DNA of 64,000 nt from Fagopyrum homotropicum. Lineage: Eukaryota; Streptophyta; Magnoliopsida; Caryophyllales; Polygonaceae. Below the pieces are notes generated by a model. The model worked only from the letters and a program-made list of their open reading frames with translations. It searched no databases and was not told where the DNA came from. The translations under genes and the position numbers were made by a program. How positions within the stretch are numbered: the stretch's first letter is position 1; each line of letters begins with the position of its first letter. Location: positions 17,080,001 through 17,144,000 of the forward strand of contig BSWB01000008.1 in the NCBI GenBank assembly GCA_033239125.1, written 5' to 3'. Positions 53,242 through 64,000 of this stretch are shown here, one piece after another.

Positions 53242-56200
53242 CCATGGTATCAGAGCTCTGGGTTGGCAACAATGGCACTTGAAATCTTCTAAAAGACCGA
53301 ATGTATAAAATAACCAGAACCCGAAAGGGGTTTAAGATTTTCAAAACGGATTTCTGTTTTTTTTTTCGCACGTGCATAGTCGGGTTGTTGGGTTAGTAGT
53401 ACGTCGGACCACCATCATTCTCCGTGGATCTCTGCAACTTGGAATGATAGGTGTTAGTATATAGAGTTATATCGATATGTTTTAGTGTAAGATTATATAT
53501 ATGTGTATGTGTGGCATGTTAGTATCCTAAAGGATATCTTGTATTCTTTAGTTGTGATATCATGAAGCGATTAGTGCCTAATGATAAATCGGTAACAAAT
53601 TTGAAGAGTTTTCCACACGAGATAAGGGATTCAGATCAGGATGGAGTATGATACTCTGGTGGACGTCCTGGTGACCTTATAAATCATCCGAAGAACGGGT
53701 GGGCAAAGCAGTAAAGATGTTGAGATAACTTTTACCACCGGTACGAGAAAGAAGTTTCTAAGTCAGCCTAGATAGAAGGAATTAGAAGTCATGCAAGGGA
53801 CGTTGTCAGATGAAGCGGAGAGATGAATTAGAAGAACAAGGCAAGAGACGACAAGAGTGTAGAATGGAGATAATAATGGAAAAACAAGAATCATATAGAA
53901 CGGAGTACAACCAAGAATGGCGGGGTAAAGGATGTTGCAATCAAGGCGGACGCCGCCATATGCAAGCATAGGCTTGAGAGTACAAGGAAGATAGGGTGTT
54001 GACTCAATTGTGAGACTTGAAGGAGTACAAAGACAAACATTGACAAATGAGTTTAAAGACGTGAAATAAATTGCATCATCATAGGGGCAGTTTAAATTAC
54101 TCAGAGATGCAAGAGTTTTGAGAAATCATGACGTAAGTATCAAATACAGTAGAAGCCTGAAATTAAGACAACGGAATTCTATAAATGTGGCATTACGACA
54201 AAACACTCGATAAAGGGACGAATGTGGGAAAGTGATTGTGGTGGACTAGAGAGTCCACAATAACTTCTCATTCACATAAAGATCTAAGTTACCAACATTA
54301 ATGGTCATATCAAAGAACCGCAAACTAATGATGAATAAAGTAAGAAGAATTGCGAAGACACGCTTACAAGTTATCGGGGAAGACTTGATAAACTCATTGA
54401 CCACAGAGGAATGTTAGGACTAGACTCGGAAGAGTATAGTGATCTCATAAGAGAACAAGAGAAGTGCAGATTATGGAAAGAGTTAAAGGGGTATTAACAA
54501 AGAAACTGGAGGAGATAGATGTTCACCAAGTGTATCAAACTTCACAAGAGATAGAAGAACAATAAGTCCATGACCATATAGAAGGACAACTACTGACTAG
54601 TTGGTAATAACTTAGACATAACACGTGCGGGTCAACTAGTGGTATTTGGGTGGGTAGATAATGAGGATAACCGTAGACTTATGAAAGAAATTGTTAGACA
54701 TCTGGAGGACCCTTCGAGAAATCAACAGCAACAAAGGTGAAGCTAAATCGATACACGCACTAGTGCCCTTTATAGTTACATGGACTGAGTTCAAGCCAGT
54801 AACTCTATTTAAGAACTTAAGAAGAAAGACTAGATGGCTAGGAATGACCCCCGTAGGTTATTTGAGACCAAGGGAATTGTGTGAGTGATTTACTACCTAC
54901 TAGCTCACAGCTAGTACAGATGGATTGTAAAAGAAGAACTAGAGTGAGAAGTATACACTTTTGATAAGGTTCTATGTCAGTCAAGACAGAGTGTGCGTAG
55001 CATTCCATACAACGGAGAATGATGATTCTCTTCCGAGATTTACGGAAGAAACCCTTCTGACTAAGAAGTGCACGGAATGAAGACCTACAATTGAGCATAA
55101 GAGCGAAGATAGACCCCACCAGTGTAGAGAAGTTTTGACTTCGTCAGAGATATAAGAAGTTGAAAGGAATCACGATGCCAATATCAAAAAGAGTAGGAGA
55201 CCGGTAGTAGAGTCAATGGAGTCCAACAGAGAAATATTATAATTAACGCTAATGAAGGAACATGTGATAATGATCTAGGGGACTCGAGAAAGAGAGTTGA
55301 CTCTAAGGAAACAAAAGTGGGGATGATAGAACAAACCAACGAAGGGGAAAAGGATTAACCGAGTAGTTGATGCTCACCAAGAATTTTAGGCCAGTAGAGG
55401 TATGAGAAGAGTAAGTCCGGGATATTGAGATAAGTCGACTATAACTGACCGACGTCAACTGAGGACGTGCAAGTGTTGTTGGGTATTGACGAGTAATGTA
55501 CCGTTAAGAAGAGATATTTGTGACTGTGGATTTATGAGGTAAATTTCCTCAAGTTGGCAACGACAACCTTTTTGGGAATGAACTAAAGGTACAAAGAGAA
55601 TCGTATTAAAGACTTCTCACTGGCTGGTTAAGATCAAACTCCATTCGAGTCAAAGAGTTTGGACCTTTCTAAAAGATTTTAAAAAAAAAAAAAAAGTCTT
55701 CTTCCAAATGTTATCTTTTAATTCCTTAAGGCAAGTAAAGAAGGTACTTGATACTTCATCCGGATAGGATTTATGGCGTAATTGGGAGAAAGAGTTTTGG
55801 GGTCAATCACTTTGGACTCATTGAAAACGTCCTCATAATTAAAGAGTGACAACAGAACTATCAGAGTAGCGCAACAGAAGGGTGGTGAGTTCTAACCCAC
55901 AAAGCAGGAAGCTCAATGGTCCAACGACGTGTTGAGTTTAAGATAATGATAGTTGGTGAGATGCACCTCGTTTAGAAGGAATATGAGATAGGCTACGCGA
56001 AGTGACAGGAAATATTGTACGGGAATTTTATCACCCAACGAGGTAGGGAAGGAAAGCATGTGCATATAGAAGTTATAGAAAGGGAGTGATACCCTTTTAT
56101 GGATCCAAGTGAAGCGTGACGACTTCGTCACATGTTGTTTGACAAGTAGTTCCGGAATTCAATACCTAACGGAATACTCTAGAGTGAGTTTTCTTGATGG

Positions 56201-57597
56201 ATTGGAAGAAACAAAAAAAAAAATGTGATAAGGGTATTGTGAAGGGTCTGCACTAGGGAGCCAAGGGTGAGTAACTATCAGACTGAAGCGAAAGACATAC
56301 AAGAAAAAGAAGTTATGGGAGTATACTTACGACATAGTAACCGTGAATAGAAGAAGCATCATCTCGGAATAGAGTATACGTGGAATTTGATATTGGAACG
56401 GAGCTGAGTTGCGTTTGGAGTCAGAAGGATATTTTCAGTCCGGTAAACGTGGTGGATGTAAGAGTGCAATGCTGGTGGTGTGTTAGCATTTATCGAGTAG
56501 TTATGATCAAACGACGGTAATGTGAGATCACGTTGTGTTTGGGTTGTCATTGCAGATACATTCTATGTCACCTAAGATCTTGGATACTACGTAAGAAGTT
56601 AAGTTGAGTTAGAGATCTATAAAATAATACGACGACGTCGATAGAGTACAGAGATTGACCACCGGATTTTGATTGTTAAGTTATATCAAGTTTAAAAAAA
56701 AAATGAGCAGATGATGATTCTTTAATGGAGAAACCATATGACTGAGTCATATTAGGAGACAAGACCAAGTGAGTTGTGATACAGCTAGCATTAAACACTC
56801 AGTAAAGTGTCGGATGACGTATAAGCGTGTTTTCCTAGATCTGATTCTTGAAATTTTTTTAGAAGGCCGGAAGAAAGTGGTTACAACAAAAGGAAAGAAA
56901 TTTGGATAAATTATTCTCAAGAAAGTCATCAAAGGATATGAAGATAATTGTGAAAGACAACCATGTGAGATTTTCAAGCGGTTTAGAAGTGATTGATGGA
57001 ATAATATTCCTCACCCCATTAGAGAGTATAACCCTAGTTTTACATAATTTCAGTTGGAGAAATACCTATCAGACACGGGTTAGGTCATCAGATTAGAAAA
57101 TTAGACAGTTGAGTTGGAGGATACCGGTGAGAGATCCGGTAACCACTCTAGAAGGTGGTAGCACACTCTTGTGATGTAAGCACATGAAAAGATTTTGGAG
57201 TCAGTGGTTTAAAATAAATAAATAAATAAATAAATAATAGAAATAAAAAATAAAAATAAAAAAAAAACCCGATGAGACTACCTCAGATATTGTGGATAGT
57301 ATGAGACGTAACTTTTCAGAGATCTATGCAAAGATAGTGCAACCTCAGGAACGATGAGTTAGGGCTTGACCTTGTATTTGAGTGACTTTATTTGACTACT
57401 TGTTTTTAATTCATGCCTTAAGGCCTAATCTCTTACGTGCTATATTGATGCCCGGTTATTATGATGAATGCTTATACACTTGGGAGAAGTCGAGATTGTT
57501 GGTAGGGTATTTAGATACACCATACATGTTTTGTAAAGGTTGACCTTATGTTGTTTTTTTAAGTTTCGGGACGAAACTTATCTCTAGGGGGAACTGA
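53242..57597 (+). other. LARD-2 internal region, noncoding
   Basis: 4356 bp with no frame longer than 93 codons. Purine-rich on the plus strand. Related to the LARD-1 internal region throughout. Contains an A15 run near 55680, an (AATA)n tract at about 57211-57240, and TTTCGGGACGAAACTTAT just before the polypurine tract (57581-57597). Confidence 0.8.
53245..53256 (+). promoter_or_regulatory. LARD-2 primer-binding site (tRNA-Met type)
   Basis: TGGTATCAGAGC, three bases after the LTR end, a perfect match to the common initiator-Met primer site of plant LTR elements. Confidence 0.9.
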
Positions 57598-60138
57598 TGT
57601 AATATCCGGATTTTTCTTTTCTCGATAAATTCCGAATCAGCCATACTTACTGGTTGAGACTAGTTCCGAGTTCTTTTTTTATTTATTTAGCAAGCAGGCC
57701 CAAACCGGGCCCATCAGCTAGGCCCAATTTAGATGATATTTAATGTTTGAAAGAACCAACTCCTCTCTTTTGTTTTTTTTACCCTAGCCGCCCTCCTCTC
57801 CTTCCCCACTTCTCCTGTTGAACTACAAACCACCGTCATCCTTCATCTCAGCCGGCCGAGCAGTGCTATACACCTCTCCTTCTTGACTCTTTCTTCCTCC
57901 AGTGACCGGCGCCGTCTGGATCTCGAAACGGACCGGCCACAAGCACCTAAGAATGCCTCTCCTTGTTGTCTCAAACTGCCGGACTTCCTTCTATCGGGAC
58001 TACCTCGTCTTCTGCCGCTGTCCAGGAACTAGAGTCTCCTTCCTCCCCTTCCTATCTAGACGTCTACCGCCGCCTTAACACGGCGCCAGGGAGGATCGTC
58101 GTTGCTGCAACCGGCCTCATCCCGACGGGCTTCTTTTGTCACTCGGAACCACCCAACCGGAGACGCTAGGAACAATGCTGAAGAGAGGCGTCGCCTGCCA
58201 GCCGGGTTGAATGCCCAGAAGGTCGCCGCCGAGTCGCCGGGCCCTCGTCTCTGTATCAGTGGGAGGGCAGGCTCCTTCGCCTTTGTCGTTGTAGGCCACC
58301 GGTTGGAGACTCCCCTCCGCCCTCACAGGCAACCAGCCGCCAAGAGCTTTCTCCGCGTTCACCACCACTCTGCCGCCTGCTCTGCGGACTTCCGACGCCC
58401 CTCCCTCCTTCCTTGTGTGAAGGGTATCCATTGTGGGTTAGGTGAGATCTACAGTAAATTTTTTTTTGTCTTGTAATAGTAATGTCTAATTATGTATGTT
58501 AGTGTAGTAGTAGTTAGAGAGAAGGGTCTTCTAAGTATTGTGTGATGTGGTGTAATGGGAGTTGTGCATTATGTATGTGAGATATGAGTGAGTGTATCAG
58601 AAGAATGTGGTATACATGAATATATAATGGTTATAGTCTATTGCTTGTTGGTTTTGGAAGTGTTGGAGGTTGATATAAAGAGTACTTGTGAATGACTTGT
58701 ATAAGTCAAGATTGTTGAGCTATGCATGGAGTTGGACTTATGAATTTTTGTATTAGAAGTTTGTTGGAGAATGTAAGTTTGTATGATTTTAGTTAGTTGA
58801 TTGAAAGTTATAAGGTCCTAAAGTCGGAAGTTGGACAATTTATATAAGGGTGGAGTTTTGGCTAAGTATGTGAAGTTTTGTATCCTAAAGCCACTTTCAG
58901 ATTTTTTTTTTCTATAGGATAAGTAGTTGATTATTTTGGGATTTCCTCAATCCTAGTTATAAGAGAATATATCATAGAGGGATTATATATGTTCCTTAGA
59001 ATTTCTGAATTTTGTTAGGAGAACTTTAAGTTTATACAAAGTGAGACCTTAGAGAGATTTTCATGGAAGTTAAGAAGTGGGAAAATCGTTTAACTTAGTA
59101 ATATCTTTCCGTTGAGTGTTGGATGGTGGTTGTGGGTTCCAAAGGGTGTTTCGGAAGTATTCTAGGAACTTGTTTGGATTTTTTTTAGACCTAGGGGTAG
59201 AATCGTTTTTTTTACTTTTATAAGGGTGAAATGGTTTTTGTTTTCCTTAACATAACCTTTAGTATCTTAGAAGTTAGAAACTTCTATGAGGTTAAGAAAT
59301 ATTGTTGACCCACTTTCCTGTTATATCAGGCAGTTGAGTTCCTATGTTGCGGATCGAATTCTTTTGAGCTATCGAGAGCTGTGACTTGGAAAGGTAAGTC
59401 CTTTGGGCTTACCTAGCTAGCTTCTGAATACGAGTATGAATGATGATAGTGGTGTGTGATTGAGATGTGTAGAGTTATAGGTTGTAATAAGTATTTACCG
59501 ACCTACACTTGGCCTAAGAGTAACGGGCGGTGGCATTTTGCTCAGTTAGCCTGAGGGCGCTGGGGGTTTCTTTAGGGACTAGTCCACACTCGGTTTGTAG
59601 TGATGCTACAGGCGGAGGTAAGCTAGACCTACACCCAGTTGGATAAGGAACGGAGGCGAGAACTCTTAAGATTCTCGTGCCACAACTGTAAAATGGAATA
59701 AGGTGAATCACTTAACTACTAGATAATAACTGGTTTGTGTGCCAGCATGATGATTGTTTATGTTACCTTATTTGTATTTGTGCTATCCTTATTCTGCTTA
59801 TTTTTGGATTGTTAGCTAACGGTTTATCCGTGTTGTAGATTCGTAGAGATAGATAGTTGCAGAGTGATCCGGAACGGATGGTCAGTCGGGTCCACGTACT
59901 CATTAGATGGGGACGGGGGAGTCTCTCATACAGCATGCATGTTATGTATATGTTTATGTTTTGTAAGGCTGTCGCATGTGTACATTCATACAATAAAAAT
60001 ATTATGTTTCAAAATTGTTTTAAGTACATTTGTGCCTTGTTGTAAGATCCAAGTAATGTTGTTGTTAAACCAAGGTTGGGACCCATTGTGAGTTCCTAAC
60101 CAGTAGCTCCCCGAGTTCCGAGAATTTGGGGTGTTACA
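57598..60138 (+). repeat. LARD-2 3' LTR (2541 bp)
   Basis: Direct repeat of 50703-53241. Stem-loop copy at 59268-59286. Followed at once by the right target copy CCTGG and Ath-2 third-ORF sequence. Confidence 0.92.
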
Positions 60139-60735
60139 CCTGGTCCATCATACGTGGCCATACCTTGGGAAAATAAGGCTCCAAGAGGCATCATGTGGTC
60201 TTCCCAGTTCACGGTCTCCGTGCGCAACTGGAATGATATATGGGAACCACTAGTAAAGGAAGCGGAGAGAGTTGTTGAGATTGGGACCGACGTCGAGGAT
60301 CATGAGGGAGGAGATCCTATGGACACCGGGACTGACACTACTTTTCCGAGTGCTCCGTTGATTTAGTTCATGGGTGATGAGGCGACTGATGATGATCAGC
60401 CGCGACATATGCCACCACAGCAGATTCCGTAGCAGCAGGCACGCCATCAGCGCCGCCGCCACGACCCCGAGGCCCACAGGAGGATTGATGACCTTACTCG
60501 TTAGATTAAGGAGTCCTTCAGTGATATGCTCATTGATTTGGATAGGCGCCTCGATGCTCGGACTAGAGAGATTGGCGCTGTGAGGCGCGAGATGCAGGAG
60601 AACCATCACTACCAGCGCCAGATGATGGAGCTAAAGTTCTAGCAATAGATGGGCTACCCTTTTGACCCCTCCTTGCACCCGTTCCACCCTCCTCGTCCTC
60701 CTCTAGATGCAAGATTTCCCGGAGCTGTAGCTTTT
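60139..60735 (+). pseudogene. Ath-2 third ORF, last part, with multiple TAG stops
   Basis: Continues the reading from 50702: GPSYVAIPWENKAPRGIMW and SSQFTVSVRNWNDIWEPL, an acidic stretch with GGDPMDTGTDT, then the basic, coiled-coil and MGYPFDPS regions shared with Ath-3. Stops at 60364, 60430, 60502, 60640 and 60646 are all TAG; at least four stand where CAG (Gln) is expected. This is the pattern left by C-to-T change at methylated CHG sites. Confidence 0.75.
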
Positions 60736-62167
60736 ATTTCTCTTCTTATTTTGCGGTTCTGCATTAGACATTGTGAGTACTATTTTCTCTTGACCTCTTA
60801 TACCCATCGGGACGATCTGTCCTAAGTTTGGGATGCTTTGTGATACTCGGGTCTATAATAACTGATTCTTATGCTTTATGACTCTTTCTACGGTTTCCAT
60901 TATGTGCTTCGTGATTGTATGGTATACTACATGCATTGCATCCATATTTTTTATCGAAAAAACATACAAAACTGGTTTGAATTTTTTTTGTCTTGACCGA
61001 AATACTTATGGCCAAACGAGATGACCACAACAGGATCTTACCTTGGTTTAACATCTCGATTTCCCAGAAGTATCTCGACCGAGATGGGTTTGAAATGAAG
61101 AGAATTTTTGAAAAATTTTGTGCTTCTAGGCTGGATATGATCCCAATGACGAAAATTGTTTGCTGAATAGTTTTTATGATCTTTATGTGTTTGAAATAAT
61201 TTATGATATATTTAAGATTTGAATGCTTTGTTTGAAATTTGAGCATGCTTAGTGAGTTGTTTTATCCATATCATGTTGAATTTGAAAGTTGAAACTGCGT
61301 CATAAGTTCTCTCACATTCTTATTGGAATGATTGAGGCAATTTATATTCTTTCTTTATCTTCTTGATCATTCTTTTAACACCTCATATATTTTGGCCTTC
61401 CTTTACCTATCCGGGAATTTGGAGGCAAGAAAGTGGAAAAGCAAGTGAAAGATGAGATTGAAAGTGGAGAAGTGTTTGAAAACAATAGGTTTGGGGAGGT
61501 TAGTCATGAGGATGAGTAACTCGGCACCATTCACATATCCGGGTGTTTGTGTCTTGCCAAAGTCCGATTGATCGACAGTCCTAACGAGTCATGGTATGTG
61601 CATCAAGGTTTGAGGCATCTCGAGAAAATGAGATTAGCTGATCTCCCAGGCTTCGGTTATTGTGCACCTCTGTCCATGTTCTCAAAAGTGAAAAGACAAG
61701 AAATATGGAAAAAAAGAAGTGAGAAAAAATTATTGATGGAGTTGAGTTTGAAGTTGTGAAGTTCTTATCCTTTTCCCGGATTTACCACCACAATATCCTT
61801 TATACATTCCATCCCTTACACGTTTCTTGACCTTTGATTGAAAGTCCTTAAGACCTTGAGCATGTTGTTTGACTTTGTGGTATAAACTAGATTCTCCATG
61901 ATTGATTTTGATGAGTATGATTTGCTACACATTCTATGATCTCATGTGAAGTACGATTAGCTTTCTTATGTCTATAACTTGTTGTGCTCATAAATTGATT
62001 CTTACTAGCTATGAAGCATTCTCTAAGGGTGATCTATGAATAGAAGCACGATACCAAAAAGTTTTTGAAGGTCTTCATTGAGCTTTAATGACTAATAATT
62101 CCTACTATCTTGTATCTACGACTTGAACCTTGCTTGGGGACAAGCAAAGGGTAAGTATGAGGTATTT
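60736..62167 (+). other. Ath-2 noncoding 3' region
   Basis: No credible ORF. It holds a hairpin ATCG-GGA-CGAT (60806-60816), dyads near 60990-61085 (ATCTCGACCGAGATGG), the conserved block 61511-61678, the phrase GTGATCTATGAATAGAAGCAC also present in Ath-1 near 24158, and the polypurine tract up to 62167. Confidence 0.75.
61511..61678 (+). other. Highly conserved noncoding block (Ath-2 copy)
   Basis: Very similar to 23628-23795 and to the complement of 37452-37624, although the coding parts of Ath-2 have decayed. The small frame through it is not shared with the other two copies, so protein coding does not explain the conservation. Confidence 0.7.
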
Positions 62168-62373
62168 TGATAGCATGAATTATCGTCTATAATTCGGATA
62201 TGGCTTTGGCATTTTCTCATCATTATTCTGCATGCATGAGTATATATTCTTGATGATTATGTCATTACTCATCTACTTTTCAAGAATCGAGGTCTACACC
62301 ACGTTTGATCGTAATTGTAGGGAATAAGATGTATTTTGGATCAAATTGGAGCATTGAAGTCTAAGGAGGCCAT
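62168..62373 (+). repeat. Ath-2 3' LTR, first 206 bp
   Basis: Matches 32505-32710 (TGATAGCAYGAATTAT…AGGAGGCCAT), then is broken by LARD-3. The left target copy of LARD-3 is probably GCCAT (62369-62373). Confidence 0.88.
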
Positions 62374-64000
62374 TGTAAAATCCAATTTCTGGTTGTCACC
62401 GTCCCCACGGTGACAGCGGCCGCATTTGCGGAAAGCTGGCGTCTATCACTGCCCCGCGGTAACAGTACCGCCCTTGTGGCTGGGCAATCCGCCCCTGTGG
62501 ATTCGCCACAGATCGCGATGATCTGTTAGTCCGTTCATTTTGTTTCCTTCCAAAGATAGAAGATGCAATCTTTTATCTTATTGCCCGACTTTCCTATCTT
62601 ATTCCTAACCATAGAACGTCATTCCTTCTATCTTCCAACCCTTTTCCTATAAATTCCCTCTTTCTCATCTTTTTTGTGTTTCTTGCATACGTTTTTCTTC
62701 AAACCTTGAGAGCTTTATCCGTTTTCCCTCCTTCCCTTGCTGAACGTGTAAGTCTTCTTCTCTGAGTTCTTCATCACGTTCATGAGTTGTTGCATGCCTT
62801 CCCTTCTTTTTCTCTTTCTTCCTTTTTCTTCTTCTCCAAGAATAAAGTTTGATTCTTGATTCTTGTGGAGCGTTCCGTTGTTGATTCGTTGATGTACACA
62901 GGCTCCCTTGGTTGATTCTTGACGTGTGTGGATCAAAGGATTAAGCTTTGGATTCCCTAATGTGGTTTTACTGTCAAACAGAAGCCCAACAATTGCTTAT
63001 GTCAAGAAACCGCCCCCACACCTCCTCCTTGCTGCCCTTGCGGATCTTCCCAGCACCGCCCTTGCTCCTTGTCCAGCCGCCTCTGTGGTTTTCCTGTAGT
63101 AGCTCCCGTTCTTGGTGAGCTGCTTCCTTCCTTTCTTTCCTCGTTCCTTTCCTTGGCTTTTGTGGATGTTGTTGACCCTTGGTGATCGGTAAGAGAAGGG
63201 TTTGTGACCCTATCTTGTGGAGATCTCTTAGAGATCATGGAGACTAGAAGTTATAGACTTCTAGCAATCGTTTCGGTTCCTTATTTTGTATACCTTGTTT
63301 GAGCACGCATTCCTTCCTTCTTTCATGTGGGAAACTGTGTTGTTGCTGAGTTATCTGAGTGTGGTAAGTCCCTTGGACTTACTTAGTTGCATTCCATATA
63401 TTAGTTTGATTGTTTTGGCTTGGTTGTATTGTTGTTATTGCTATAATTGATAACAAGAATAGGATTGAACTTGTTATACCTTAATTGGCCCAAGTGTATT
63501 ATAACCGAGCGGTTACCGCTTGTCCAGTTTAGAATGAGGAAACTGGGAGGTGCTCTTGCGACCAGTCCAGTAGGTGACAAAAGGATGCATACATTCTATT
63601 CCTGTTGGTGAAAGAGGATAGAGGCGAGATCGTAGTGATTCTTGTGCAACAACCATAAGTTGAATTAGTAAAGGGATTAACTTAAATGAAAGATAATAAC
63701 CGGCTGAGTGTGAGCATGTTTATGTGTTTTACTTTACCGTATGTGTGCTTGTTCCTTTGCAGTCTTTCAGATATCTAGAATGTTAGCTAACGGTTTGCAC
63801 CGATGTTGTACATGCCTTGCAGGATATAGGTGATGCTGAGTGATCTGGACGGTGTGGTCAGCCGGGGTTCCCATACATTATAGGACGAGATCGGGTTTAT
63901 ATTTTTGTTGTTGATTTCCTTTTATTTTGAACTCGGTTTTACGCTTCTTTTGTTTAAATCTTCGGTTTTATATTGAGTTTTGGTTTTCATTTAGTTGTGC
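62374..64000 (+). mobile_element. LARD-3: start of a third LTR of the LARD group, runs off the window
   Basis: Begins TGTAAAATCC directly inside the Ath-2 LTR. Although most of it does not match LARD-1 or LARD-2, it keeps in the same order a stem-loop CTAGAAGT-TATAG-ACTTCTAG (about 63244-63264), GTAAGTCC-TT-GGACTTAC (63364-63381), TTAGCTAACGGTTT, and GGTCAGCCGG near 63856, so it is an LTR of the same group. The first part is GC-rich with repeated CCGCCCYTGTGG words and a hairpin TCACCGT-CCCC-ACGGTGA (62396-62413). The LTR end is outside the window. Confidence 0.78.

Larger units (their letters stand above)
50703..60138 (+). mobile_element. LARD-2: complete non-autonomous LTR retrotransposon
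   Basis: LTRs at 50703-53241 (2539 bp) and 57598-60138 (2541 bp), starting TGTAATATCCGG and ending GTGTTACA, with a perfect 5-bp duplication CCTGG (50698-50702 and 60139-60143). Primer site TGGTATCAGAGC at 53245-53256, polypurine tract just before 57598. The internal 4356 bp has no gag or pol frame. The LTRs are near-identical by eye (a few substitutions and poly-T length changes), so the insertion is recent. It shares its ends, the last ~700 bp of LTR, and the internal region with LARD-1, but its 5' LTR half is different. Confidence 0.9.
32505..62373 (+). mobile_element. Ath-2: Athila-lineage element, internally deleted and heavily nested
   Basis: 5' LTR 32505-34082 and start of the 3' LTR 62168-62373 share TGATAGCAYGAATTATYGTC. 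The 3' LTR is broken by LARD-3 at 62374, so the right target copy (left flank CTCTA, 32500-32504) cannot be checked. Own sequence: 32505-35216, 46963-50702, 60139-62373, about 8.7 kb. It contains gag, protease and a fused integrase tail, the third ORF, and the conserved 3' region. RT, RNase H and the integrase core are deleted, and all frames have stops or shifts. It is the oldest of the three Athila elements by its damage. Confidence 0.88.

Noticed and set aside
57211..57240. (AATA)n tract as a LINE or SINE tail
   Set aside because: It lies inside the LARD-2 internal region, with no element boundary or target duplication next to it.

Overview
This window is repeat-dense nuclear DNA of a flowering plant, probably a eudicot. 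I see no ordinary host gene, rRNA, tRNA or CRISPR array. Nearly every base belongs to LTR retrotransposons inserted into one another, on an older floor made of a decayed LINE and a decayed Ty1/copia element. The host species cannot be named from the sequence. Working names used below: Ath-1, Ath-2 and Ath-3 (Ty3/Gypsy, Athila lineage), and LARD-1, LARD-2 and LARD-3 (large non-autonomous LTR elements with 2.5-3.3 kb LTRs and a tRNA-Met primer site).

Layout. Bases 1-11 are LINE ORF2. Ath-1 (12-25939, +, duplicated target GAAGG) sits inside that LINE. Its gag-pol frame runs open from 1800 to the integrase zinc finger at 6649, is broken there by LARD-1, and resumes at 20785. The LARD-1 insertion was later rearranged: 5010-9954 and 14526-19470 are an inverted repeat with arms of equal length (4945 bp), one arm including Athila pol sequence, around a 4.6 kb spacer. 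The LINE resumes at 25940 (- strand, endonuclease domain recognisable) and reaches about 28995. A copia element (+) follows at about 29300-32504 and carries its own 1.4 kb insertion (29436-30837).

Ath-2 (+) begins at 32505 inside the copia integrase and extends to at least 62373. It holds Ath-3 (35217-46957, -, target GAAGT) in its gag, LARD-2 (50703-60138, +, target CCTGG) in its third ORF, and the start of LARD-3 (62374 to the window end) in its 3' LTR. Ath-2 has lost RT, RNase H and the integrase core by a deletion that fuses protease to the integrase tail. Ath-3 keeps RT and RNase H but has lost integrase. Neither can be autonomous. Insertion order from nesting: LINE and copia first; then Ath-1 and Ath-2; then Ath-3 and the LARDs.

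Unusual content lies mostly outside the proteins. The three Athila elements share a 24-bp box with a stem-loop after pol, a TATA-like site about 440 bp before the third ORF (Ath-2 and Ath-3), a small hairpin with a GGA loop and changing stem bases, and a ~170 bp noncoding block of very high identity. A short dyad with core TCG-AC-CGA is scattered through LTRs, pol linkers and 3' regions, with arms that differ between elements but agree within each one. The three LARD LTR families share two stem-loops and what looks like a complete ~450 bp intron. All comparisons were made by eye.
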